Assembly: GCA_963702575.1 (NCBI GenBank)
Contig: CAVPCU010000008.1
Location: 47,340 to 111,339, forward strand
Source of the DNA: VRUE01 sp963702575
GTDB taxonomy: Bacteria; Actinomycetota; Thermoleophilia; Solirubrobacterales; 70-9
Direction of reading: 5' to 3'
DNA: 64,000 bases
The translations under genes and the position numbers were made by a program. The notes under the pieces were generated by a model that saw only the letters and a list, made by a program, of their open reading frames with translations, was not told the origin of the DNA and ran no database searches. Position 1 is the first letter of the stretch, and every line of letters begins with the position of its first letter. This document shows positions 27,355-35,100 of this stretch, in pieces.

Positions 27355-28548
27355 ATGGATGCCCTGCTCAACCCCTACACCCCCGGAGCCGGCCTGCCGC
27401 CGCGCGAGCTGGCGGGTCGCGCGGCTGAGCTGCGGCGCTTCGAGCTCCTGCTCGACCGGCTCGGCGCCGGCCGGGCCGAGCGCGGCCTCGTCCTGCAGGG
27501 CCTCCACGGCGCCGGCAAGACCGTGCTGATGCGGGAGCTCGCCGAGCGGGCGGCCGAGCGCGGCTGGGGCGTCGGCAGGCTCGAGGCGGCGAACGGCGCC
27601 GACCTGCGCGCGGCGCTCGGCGAGATCGCCGCCGGCGCGCTGCGCCAGATCAGCCCGCAGGCGCGGGAACGGGAGGGTCTGCTGCGCGCCGCGCGCTTCG
27701 TCGGCGCGTTCGCACAGAACGCGACCGCCGACGGCGGGGCCGGGCTCTCCCCCGACCTCGAGGCCGCCCTCGCCGGGCTCGGGGGCGGCGACCTCGAGCG
27801 CGACGCGATCGGGCTCTTCGCCGAGCTCGGTGCGGCCGCCGCCAGCAACGGGACCGGCATCGTCCTGCTGGTCGACGAGATGCACCTGCTGCGCCGGGAG
27901 GACCTCGGGGCGCTCTGCGCCGCCGCCCACCGCGCCGGCCAGGACGGCCTGCCGATCGGCCTCCTCGGCGCGGGGCTGCCGACCCTGCCGCGGCGCCTGG
28001 CCGACGCCACTCCCTACGCCGAGCGCCTGTTCGACTCCATCGCCCTCGGGCCGCTCGACGCCGACGCGGCGGCGCAGGCGGTCCGCCGGCCGGCCGAGAC
28101 GGCGATCGCCGGCCGGCCGGTCCGCTACGAAGACGCCGCGGTCGAGCTGATCCTCGAGCGCTCCCAGCGCCACCCCTACTTCCTCCAGGCCTACGGTCTG
28201 GAGACCTGGAACGCCGCTCCTGAAGGCGACCGCATCCGCGCCGGGGACGTCAAGCGGGCGGGCGCCCGCGTCGACGACGAGCTCGACCGGGGCTTCTTCG
28301 CTCCCCGGTTCGGGCTCGCCACCGAGGCCGGGCGCCGGTACATGGCCGCGATGGCGCACCTGGGCGAGGGCCCCTACGGCTCGGGCGAGGTGGCCGAGCG
28401 GGGCGGGTGGCGATCGGTGACCTCCGCCGCCCCGGTCCGCCAGTCCCTTATAGAGAGGGGCCTGATCCACAACCCCGCCCACGGCCGCGTCGAGTTCACC
28501 GCCCCCCGCTTCGCCGAGTTCATGCGGCGAACGCACCAACCCGACTGA
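27355..28548 (+). CDS. AAA family ATP-binding protein
   Basis: This encodes 397 aa. After LAGRAAELRRFELLLDRL comes Walker A LQGLHGAGKTVLMREL and Walker B GIVLLVDEMHLLRREDL, then sensor-like GLLGAGLPTLP. The C-terminal third (HPYFLQAYGLETWN and a winged-helix-like RQSLIERGLIHNPAHGRVEF) matches the Cdc6/Orc-like or AAA_16 group of stand-alone bacterial ATPases, often found in mobile or defence regions. No effector domain is seen. It is flanked by repeat-protein genes on one side and toxin-antitoxin-like genes on the other and lies on the opposite strand to both. Confidence 0.75.
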   Translation: MDALLNPYTPGAGLPPRELAGRAAELRRFELLLDRLGAGRAERGLVLQGLHGAGKTVLMRELAERAAERGWGVGRLEAANGADLRAALGEIAAGALRQISPQAREREGLLRAARFVGAFAQNATADGGAGLSPDLEAALAGLGGGDLERDAIGLFAELGAAAASNGTGIVLLVDEMHLLRREDLGALCAAAHRAGQDGLPIGLLGAGLPTLPRRLADATPYAERLFDSIALGPLDADAAAQAVRRPAETAIAGRPVRYEDAAVELILERSQRHPYFLQAYGLETWNAAPEGDRIRAGDVKRAGARVDDELDRGFFAPRFGLATEAGRRYMAAMAHLGEGPYGSGEVAERGGWRSVTSAAPVRQSLIERGLIHNPAHGRVEFTAPRFAEFMRRTHQPD

Positions 28549-28557
28549 GGGCCGAGC

Positions 28558-28986
28558 CTACGTGTCGACGCCCGGGATCGGGTCGATCGGCAGCTCGCCG
28601 TTGGCGCTTTCGAGCTTTTCGAGGTCGACGCGATCCACGGCGCGAGCGGCAACGGTCTCGTAGTCCAGCGGCGCCAGGCCACCGCGCATGATGTCGATTA
28701 CGCCGTGACGGCTGTCCACGCGCAGGTGGTGCGCACCCGCCACGTCGTCGGCGTTCAGATCCTTGCCATCGCTGAATCGGGTCGCCCCGATCAGCTCGAA
28801 GAAGCGCAGGATCGCCGCGTCGGTCTCGGCGCCGTCGGGAACCAGCAGATCCGAGTCCTTGGTGGCGCAAAAGTAACCGTGGGCGATGACGGCGAAGCCG
28901 CCGATCACAACGTGTTCGAGCCCCGCCTCGTTCGCGTCGGCGACGACGCCGGCCAGGTCAGGCCCGCGGATCTCGCTGGGGACCAT
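28558..28986 (-). CDS. nucleotidyltransferase-like protein (AbiEii/MNT-like)
   Basis: This encodes 142 aa. HVVIGGFAVIAHGYFCATKDSDLLV is the nucleotidyltransferase core: GG followed later by a TxDxDLLV metal-binding pair. The rest (AHHLRVDSRHGVIDIMRGG) fits the small antitoxin/toxin-type NTases of the DUF6036/AbiE group. ATG 28986 lies inside the 3' end of the 72-residue gene upstream (29-bp overlap), so the two form a coupled pair. It could be the toxin, with its partner as the antitoxin, or the reverse. Confidence 0.65.
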   Translation of the reverse strand: MVPSEIRGPDLAGVVADANEAGLEHVVIGGFAVIAHGYFCATKDSDLLVPDGAETDAAILRFFELIGATRFSDGKDLNADDVAGAHHLRVDSRHGVIDIMRGGLAPLDYETVAARAVDRVDLEKLESANGELPIDPIPGVDT

Positions 28987-29176
28987 GGCCGGAGGCGCGG
29001 ACTGCGTTGTAGAAGTTGAACGCGTGGTCGCAGAGCTTCTGGCCGAACTCCAAGCGTTGCGGAATCGAAAGCGAGGCGGCGAACTCGGCTTCCTGGCGCT
29101 CCTCTTCCTCGTTGATCCGCGCCCACTCGGCCTCGTTGCCGCGCGCCATGAGGGGCTTTTGCCGTGGGGTAGCCAT
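28958..29176 (-). CDS. small protein upstream of the nucleotidyltransferase, IS inserted at its start codon
   Basis: This encodes 72 aa, charged and helical (EAEWARINEEEERQEAEFAA, then LEFGQKLCDHAFNFYNAVRA). I do not recognise a family. It overlaps the nucleotidyltransferase gene and is probably its partner. Its ATG (29176-29174) is part of the 4-bp target duplication CCAT of the adjacent insertion sequence, so the coding region is intact but its native promoter and ribosome site are now 1.3 kb away. Any expression would depend on transcription leaving the IS. Confidence 0.6.
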   Translation of the reverse strand: MATPRQKPLMARGNEAEWARINEEEERQEAEFAASLSIPQRLEFGQKLCDHAFNFYNAVRASGHGPQRDPRA

Positions 29177-29207
29177 TGAACCGCCCCGGCTTTCTTGGAG
29201 ACGCTTT

Positions 29208-30104
29208 TCATTGGGAACTCAACTCCGCCATGTAGTTCGCCTCGAACTCGACGGGCGGGATGTCACCGCAGGCTCCATGGAGCCTGCGGTGATTGAACCA
29301 GTCGACCCAGGTCAGGGTCGCCAGCTCGACGTCGGAGACCGTCTTCCACGGTCCCTTCGGCTCGATCATCTCGGTCTTGAAGAGACCGATCGTCGTCTCG
29401 GCCAGGGCGTTGTCGTAGGCGTCGCCGACCGAGCCGACCGAGGGGTCGACACCGGCCTCGATCAGGCGGCGGGTGAAGGCAAAACTGGTGTATTGACTGC
29501 CGGCGTCGGAGTGGTGAATGAGCCCGGCCCCGACCGGAGAGCCCTCGTGGTCGCGTGACCAGAGCGCCATCTCGATCGTGTCGAGGACGAGCTCGGTCTT
29601 CATCGATCGGGCAGCGCGCCAGCCGACGATCCGGCGGCTGAAGACGTCGATCACGAAGGCGACGTAGGCGGTCGCCTCCCAGGCCGCCACGTAGGTGAAG
29701 TCGGCAACCCAGAGCTGGTTGGGAGCGGTCGCGGTGAAGTCGCGATCGACGAGATCCGGGGCCCGCTCAGCCTCACCGCCTGGGAATGTCGTGCGGACCC
29801 TCTTGCCGCCCCTGATCGCTCCCCTGAGGCCGTCTGCGCGCATCAGGCGCTCGACCTGACAGCGCGGGGCGGCGATGCCCTCGCGACCCAGCGCCCGCCA
29901 GGTCTTCTCGGCGCCGTAGACCGAGAGGTTCTCCTCGTGGACCCTGCGGATCTCGGGTAGTAACTCGCGGTCGCGAAGGGCGCGAGCGCAGGGATTGCGC
30001 TCGCGCTCCTTGCGCGCGTAGTAGGTCGAGGGGGCGAACTGCAGGGCCCTGCAGATCGGCTCGACCCCGAATCGGTCGCGGTGGGCGTCGATGAAGAGGC
30101 TCAT
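29208..30104 (-). CDS. IS3-family transposase OrfB (DDE catalytic domain)
   Basis: This encodes 298 aa when read alone from ATG 30104, which overlaps the orfA stop (ATGA). An HTH_21 region (GVEPICRALQFAPSTYYARK, RRVHEENLSVYGAEKTWRAL) precedes the integrase core. Catalytic residues lie in NQLWVADFTYV (first D), LIHHSDAGSQYTS (second D) and NALAETTIGLFKTEMI (E). The active form is probably the OrfAB fusion made by -1 frameshifting. It cuts and joins the IS ends. Confidence 0.95.
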   Translation of the reverse strand: MSLFIDAHRDRFGVEPICRALQFAPSTYYARKERERNPCARALRDRELLPEIRRVHEENLSVYGAEKTWRALGREGIAAPRCQVERLMRADGLRGAIRGGKRVRTTFPGGEAERAPDLVDRDFTATAPNQLWVADFTYVAAWEATAYVAFVIDVFSRRIVGWRAARSMKTELVLDTIEMALWSRDHEGSPVGAGLIHHSDAGSQYTSFAFTRRLIEAGVDPSVGSVGDAYDNALAETTIGLFKTEMIEPKGPWKTVSDVELATLTWVDWFNHRRLHGACGDIPPVEFEANYMAELSSQ

Positions 30105-30424
30105 CTCCTCGGCATCGGCGGGTCGAGCTCCCGCGCGAAAAAAGCCGAGGCCGCCTTGAGGATCTCGTTGGCCCGGCGCAGCTCCTTGTTCTCGCGCTCG
30201 AGCTCCTTGATCCTGACCAGCTCCTCGCTCGTTGGGCCCGGCTTCAGGCCGTGGTCGCGTTCGGCCTGGCGGACCCAATTGCGAAGCGTCTCGGCCGCCA
30301 TCCCGAACTTGGGCGCGATCGACTGCATCGCCGCCCACTGCGAGCGATGCTCGCCCTGGTGCTCGAGCACCAGGGCGACCGCCCTCTCTCTGACCTCCGG
30401 CGGGTACCTCCGATTTCGTGACAT
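30101..30424 (-). CDS. IS3-family transposase OrfA (helix-turn-helix)
   Basis: This encodes 107 aa. The N-terminal helix-turn-helix (RRYPPEVRERAVALVLEHQG to AETLRNWVRQAE) binds the IS ends, and a leucine-rich coiled coil (LVRIKELERENKELRRANEIL) mediates oligomerisation, as in HTH_Tnp_1 proteins. The end LKAASAFFARELDPP lies over the frameshift site and the start of orfB. Confidence 0.95.
   Translation of the reverse strand: MSRNRRYPPEVRERAVALVLEHQGEHRSQWAAMQSIAPKFGMAAETLRNWVRQAERDHGLKPGPTSEELVRIKELERENKELRRANEILKAASAFFARELDPPMPRR
30137..30143 (-). other. programmed -1 frameshift site of the IS
   Basis: On the coding strand TTTTTTC encodes Phe-Phe of OrfA near its end. Slipping back one base continues into FRAGARPADAEE and the OrfB frame, giving the fused OrfAB transposase expected for IS3 elements. 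Confidence 0.7.
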
Positions 30425-30584
30425 GACCTCATCCTCTCAGGGGATTTGGTCTCCATCGAAGCCGGGGCGGTTCACCATCGAGACAAATGGTACTCGCCGG
30501 CCAAGCGTGCGGCCAGGTGCTCCGCTGCTGGTCGTCGCTCGCGTGTCGCCAGGAGTGGCTGACGCGCTCGGGCCGCGACTTCGA

Positions 30585-31109
30585 CTACGGCATCTGGCGC
30601 TCGGCCGCCAGCAGGGTGGCGACGTCCTCGAGGTCGCGATCACGCCCCGACTCTCTCTTCAGGCGGATCAGGTCGTCGAAGCCGACGGCCCGAATCCGCA
30701 CGCCCTGCACGACGGCTTCGACGGCGCGCGGGCGCATCTCCTCGTACGGGCGGCCGCCGGGGATCTCGGCCGGGTCGAAGAGATCGAGGCCGCCCGCGGC
30801 CGTGCGCAAGGTGAAGTTGCCGCCGTTCAGAAAGGCCTCCGGGTCGTGGGGATCGACGTCGAGGAGGTCGGCGTCGACCCCGGAGAGCTTCGCGTCGAGG
30901 TCGGCAAGCGCGGCGGCAAGGCGCCGCATGTTCTCGGCGCTCCACTCGACCAGGACGTCCACGTCGCGGGTATTGCGAACATGGCCGTGGACGTTGACGG
31001 CGACGCCGCCGATCGTCAGGTACTCGACCCCGTGGAGCTCGAGCGCCTCGAAGATCCGCACCGGGTCCAGCGGGCCGCGATCGAGCTCGGAGGGCAGGTC
31101 CTCGAGCAT
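30585..31109 (-). CDS. nucleotidyltransferase-domain protein paired with an XRE regulator
   Basis: This encodes 174 aa. ATG 31109 follows a GGAGGG site and starts 2 nt after the stop of the XRE gene. VEYLTIGGVAVNVHGHVRNTRDVDVLV is the NTase core (GG, then TxDxDVLV), and GFDDLIRLKRESGRDRDLED is the C-terminal helix typical of AbiEii/MNT-like proteins. With the upstream XRE gene it forms an HTH-plus-nucleotidyltransferase toxin-antitoxin-like pair. It is related in fold but not closely in sequence to the nucleotidyltransferase at 28558-28986. Confidence 0.78.
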   Translation of the reverse strand: MLEDLPSELDRGPLDPVRIFEALELHGVEYLTIGGVAVNVHGHVRNTRDVDVLVEWSAENMRRLAAALADLDAKLSGVDADLLDVDPHDPEAFLNGGNFTLRTAAGGLDLFDPAEIPGGRPYEEMRPRAVEAVVQGVRIRAVGFDDLIRLKRESGRDRDLEDVATLLAAERQMP

Positions 31110-31111
31110 CC

Positions 31112-31495
31112 TTACCCTCCCTCCTCGCGACCGGACAGCGGCCGCAGGGGAGCCCGGGCGAGCCGGTCGCCGAAGCGCATCCACTCGAACAGGCCCTCAA
31201 GGCGCTGGGAGGGAGTCAGGCGAGTCTCGGCAGCGAGGTGGACGGGGTCGGCCCGACTGCCGGAGAGGTCGCGCAGCTCGAGCGCCAGCTCGAAACCGAG
31301 CGCCTGCAGGCAGGCGGCGAAGCGCTCATAGGAGGGCGACTCGTGGCCGTTCTCGATCCGGCTGATCGAGGGCGCGGCGATCCCCGTGCGGATCGCGAGG
31401 CGGTGCTGGGAGACGCCGGCGCGGCGCCGCGCATCGCGCAGGATCTGCCCGAGGACGGGTGGAGTGGCATTGGGGACCACATCCGCTTGAGCCAT
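31112..31495 (-). CDS. XRE-family helix-turn-helix regulator
   Basis: This encodes 127 aa. LGQILRDARRRAGVSQHRLAIRTGIAAPSISRIENGHESPSYERFAACLQAL is a full HTH_3 domain. The C-terminal 45 residues are acidic/basic helical and may contact the nucleotidyltransferase partner. It is the likely antitoxin and autoregulator of the two-gene operon. The sequence just upstream (GTTAAC and TATCCG before the ATG) may be the promoter. Confidence 0.85.
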   Translation of the reverse strand: MAQADVVPNATPPVLGQILRDARRRAGVSQHRLAIRTGIAAPSISRIENGHESPSYERFAACLQALGFELALELRDLSGSRADPVHLAAETRLTPSQRLEGLFEWMRFGDRLARAPLRPLSGREEGG

Positions 31496-31520
31496 AGCGG
31501 ATACGTTAACACGCGATGAA

Positions 31521-31925
31521 TCAGCGCAGGAGGTGGACCGCGCAGCCGAAGCCGGACACCTTGGTCGCCTGTGGATCTCCGGTGACGACCAGGTCGACGT
31601 CCTCGTGATCCTCCGCCGTCGCGAGGATCAAAGCGTCCGGCATTCGCAACGATTTGCAGCGAGAGCGAAGAGTTGCGGCCGCGTCCGCGACAGCCATGGT
31701 GACCGGCAGGATCTCGGCAACAAGCTCGGCAAAGAATCCGCGGACCTGCCGCTCGTCGTGGTGACCAAGGCGGGCGCCGGTGAGAACCTCCGCGTAGGTG
31801 ACCGCCGAGGCGAGCAGGCGGCGGTCGGGGGCGAACCTGCGAATCGCGGCGTCCGCGGCGCCGTGCAGCGCGTCATCGCGATCGAGGAAGCCGACGACCG
31901 CATCGGAATCGAGGACTACCGCCAC
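31521..31925 (-). CDS. vapC: PIN-domain ribonuclease toxin (VapC family)
   Basis: This encodes 134 aa. Acidic active-site residues are in VVLDSDAVVGFLD (N-terminal Asp), TYAEVLTGA (Glu), RMPDALILATA (Asp) and DLVVTGDPQ (C-terminal Asp). It overlaps the antitoxin gene by 10 bp. Such toxins cleave specific RNAs such as tRNA when the antitoxin is lost. Confidence 0.9.
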   Translation of the reverse strand: MAVVLDSDAVVGFLDRDDALHGAADAAIRRFAPDRRLLASAVTYAEVLTGARLGHHDERQVRGFFAELVAEILPVTMAVADAAATLRSRCKSLRMPDALILATAEDHEDVDLVVTGDPQATKVSGFGCAVHLLR

Positions 31926-32155
31926 TCCTCGCGGAGCCCCCCGACCCGCTTGCCCAGTTCACCGCCGGTGTCGATGCAGCCGGAATACCGGTCGAGAAGG
32001 TCCCCGAGTCGGGTCAGCACGACCCGGCCAGCGCCCTCGGCCTCCACCCTGAGAGCGTCGCCGGGCTCGAAGCCAGCGGCGCGGAAGGGACCCACAGGGA
32101 TCGTCACCTGATGCTTGGTGGAGATCCTGGTCTGATTCTTTACCTTTTGCGCCAT
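31916..32155 (-). CDS. vapB: AbrB/MazE-type antitoxin (VapB)
   Basis: This encodes 79 aa. RISTKHQVTIPVGPFRAAGFEPGDALRVEAEGAGRVVL is a swapped-hairpin AbrB DNA-binding domain, and the C-terminal tail (LLDRYSGCIDTGGELGKRVG) would wrap the PIN toxin. It is immediately upstream of and overlapping vapC, the usual order. Confidence 0.9.
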   Translation of the reverse strand: MAQKVKNQTRISTKHQVTIPVGPFRAAGFEPGDALRVEAEGAGRVVLTRLGDLLDRYSGCIDTGGELGKRVGGLREEWR

Positions 32156-32198
32156 AGGTAAAGACTAGCAGGACTACGGGTCGCGGTTTGATCCTCGG

Positions 32199-35100
32199 CT
32201 AACCGCGGCGATGCCGGACCCGGGCCCCCACCAGCCTCACGCTCCGCGCCCGCACCGAGGTCCCGAGCAGCTGGGCGTCGAGGTCCCCGCCCCGGCCAAG
32301 GAGCCTCAGCGCCCTTGCGCTCGTGATCTTCACCGAGACGGTTCCCTGGCTCCTCGGGGCGAGGTCGAAGGAGGCGGTGCCGATCAGGGTGGCCTTGGGG
32401 GCATCGCGGTGAGAGCGGCGGTGCCCGAAGGAGCGGGGGTCCTGCAGGCGGGCAAAGAGCTCCAGGGTCCCCGTGCAACGGGAGCTTCCCGGGCAGAGCA
32501 GCCTGATCAGGGCGCTTTCGTCTTGAACCTGGGCGATGCCCGAGGCGATGGCCGTTCCCTTTTCGAGGGGAGGGGGAGGGGTGACGATCGGCTTGGATGA
32601 GAACTTGGCGATGATCGTCGTGTCTTCTTCGATCGTGACTTTGCAGGCCCCGGTCCCAGAGCAGCCCCCACCGCTCCAGCCAGAGAAGGAAGAGCCGGCG
32701 AGCGGGACCGCTGCGAAGCTCACCTTTTCCCCTTCGGGATAGGAGGCTGCGCAGGCCGTGTCGTTGCAGGTGATCAGGCCCGAGCCATTGCCTGAGATCT
32801 CGACCGTCAGCGTGAATTCGGGCTTCGGCTTGGATTGGGGGACGAAGCTCGCCGCGAGGGCTTCGTCGCCGTCGATTACGACTTCGCAGGTAGTGGCGGT
32901 CGATTCGTCGCACTGAGGGGTCTGCCAGCCGGCGAATTCAGATCCCGCTCCTGGGGACTCGGTCAGGGTGACGTGGGTGCCTTCTTCGTATTCGTGTTCG
33001 CAGGCAGCACCGCAGATGATCCCCGCTGGGGAGCTGGTGATCGTGCCGGTTCCGGTTCCGGTCTTTGAGACGGAGAGCTTGAACTTCGGCTTGGCGGCGG
33101 GGTTGAACCTGGCGCCGACGTTCTTGGCCGAGCTCATCGTCACCTTGCAGGTCCCAGAACCGGAGCAGGCCCCGCTCCATTCCTTGAATTCCGAGCCTGG
33201 GGAAGCCGCCTGGTTGAGCGTGACTTCAGTCCCTTCTTCGAATTCGGCTACGCAGCTCGAGCCGCAGTTGATTCCCGCGGGGGTCGAGGTGATCGTGCCC
33301 GAGCCGGTGCCGGCCTTGGCGACGCCCAGCTTGAACTTCGGCTTGGGTTTGAGGTTGAAGACGGCCCCGACGGACTTCGCTGCGCTCATCGTCACCTTGC
33401 ACGCGCCGCTGCCAGAGCAGGCCCCGGTCCATTCTTTGAATTCGGAGCCCGCGGCCGGCGACTGGTTGAGCGTGACTTCGGTCCCTTCTTCGAATTCGGC
33501 TTCGCAGCCGGCACCCGATCCGCAGTTGATCCCCGCGGGGGTCGAGGTCACGGTGCCCGCTCCCGTTCCCGACTTGGAGAGGGTCAGCTTGAACTTCGGT
33601 TTGACAACCACGTTGAAGGTCGCCGTGACCGAACTGTTGGCTTCGAGCGTGAAGGAGCAGGGGGAGGTCGAACAGGCAGCTGCCGAGCCCGTACCCGCGC
33701 TGAAGCCGGCGAAGGTCGAGCCGGGGTTGGCGGTGGCTATGACTTCCACGGCGGTGCCATTGGGTTGGGGGCTAGTGCAGGCTCCTGCCGAGCCGCCGTT
33801 GAACTTGCATTTGACTTCACCGGTTCCGGTTCCCGTCTTGGTTATCGAGAGCGTGCGGGGGATCGGGCTGAAGACGGCCCCGACGGACTTCGCAGCGCTC
33901 ATCGTCACTTTGCAGGCCCCCGAGCCCGTGCAGGCGCCGGTCCATTCCTTGAATTCCGATCCCGAGGCAGCCGCCTGGTTGAGGGTGACTTCGACCCCTT
34001 CTTCGAATTCGGCTTCGCAGCCCGCGCCGCTACCGCAGTTGATGCCGGCCGGGGTCGAGCTGACCGTGCCCGAGCCGGTCCCCGGCTTGGTCACGCTCAG
34101 CTTGAACTTCGGTTTGGCGGTGAGGTTGAAGGTCGCCGTGACGGCGCTGTTGGCTTCGAGCGTGAAGGCGCAGGGGCTGGTCGAGCAGCTCGATGCGGAG
34201 CCGGTGCCCGAGCTGTAGCCGGCGAAGGTCGAGCCGGCGTTGGCCGTCGCGATTACTTCGACTGCGGTGCCGTTGGGCTGGGGGCTGGTGCAGGCCCCTG
34301 CGGTGCCGCCGTTGAACTTGCATTTGACTTCGCCGGTGCCGGTTCCCGTCTTGGCGATCGAGAGGGTGCGGGGGATCGGGTTGAAGACGGCTCCGACCGA
34401 TTTGGCTGCCGACATGGCGACTTTGCACGTCCCGCTGCCAGAGCAGGCGCCGGTCCATTCCTTGAATTCGGAGCCAGAGGCAGCGGCTTGAGCGAGCGTG
34501 ACTTCGACGCCTTCTTCGAATTCGGCTTCGCAGCCCGCGCCGCTACCGCAGTTGATTCCCGCGGGGGTGCTGGTCACGGTGCCCGAGCCGGTTCCCGGCT
34601 TGGTCACGCTCAGCTTGAACTTCGGTTTGGCGGTGAGGTTGAAGGTAGCCGTGACGGCGCTGTTGGCTTCGAGCGTGAAGGCGCAGGGGCTGGTCGAGCA
34701 GCTCGATGCGGAGCCGGTGCCCGAGCTGTAGCCGGCGAAGGTCGAGCCGGCGTTGGCGGTGGCGATGACTTCGACCGCGGTGCCGTTGGGCTGGGGGCTG
34801 GTGCAGGCCCCGGCCGAGCCGCCGTTGAACTTGCATTTGACTTCGCCGGTGCCGGTTCCCGCTTTGGCGATCGAGAGGGTGCGGAGGATCGGGCTGAAGA
34901 CGGCCCCGACGCTCTTCGCAGCGCTCATCGTCACTTTGCAGGCCCCCGAGCCAGAGCAGGCCCCGGTCCATTCCTTGAATTCGGATCCGGTGGAGGCCGA
35001 CTGGTTGAGGGTGACTTCGGTCCCTTCTTCGAATTCTGCTTCGCAGCCCGCGCCGCTACCGCAGTTGATGCCGGCCGGGGTCGAGCTGACCGTGCCCGAG

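Larger units (their letters stand above)
29177..30474 (-). mobile_element. complete IS3-family insertion sequence (1298 bp)
   Basis: Terminal inverted repeats of 26 bp: 29177-29202 and 30449-30474, both reading TGAACCGCCCCGGCTT, three variable bases, then TGGAGAC when read inward. A 4-bp target duplication CCAT flanks the element at 29173-29176 and 30475-30478. It holds orfA and orfB in the IS3 arrangement with a -1 frameshift site. Intact ends, intact genes and a perfect duplication indicate a recent insertion and probably a functional element. Confidence 0.95.

Noticed and set aside
30437..30643. Minus-strand frame running from the second nucleotidyltransferase region into the IS end as an upstream part of the 72-residue protein
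   Set aside because: Removing the IS joins this frame to the small gene, but its residues are Arg/Ser-rich out-of-frame sequence of the nucleotidyltransferase gene, so the ATG at 29176 is the better start.
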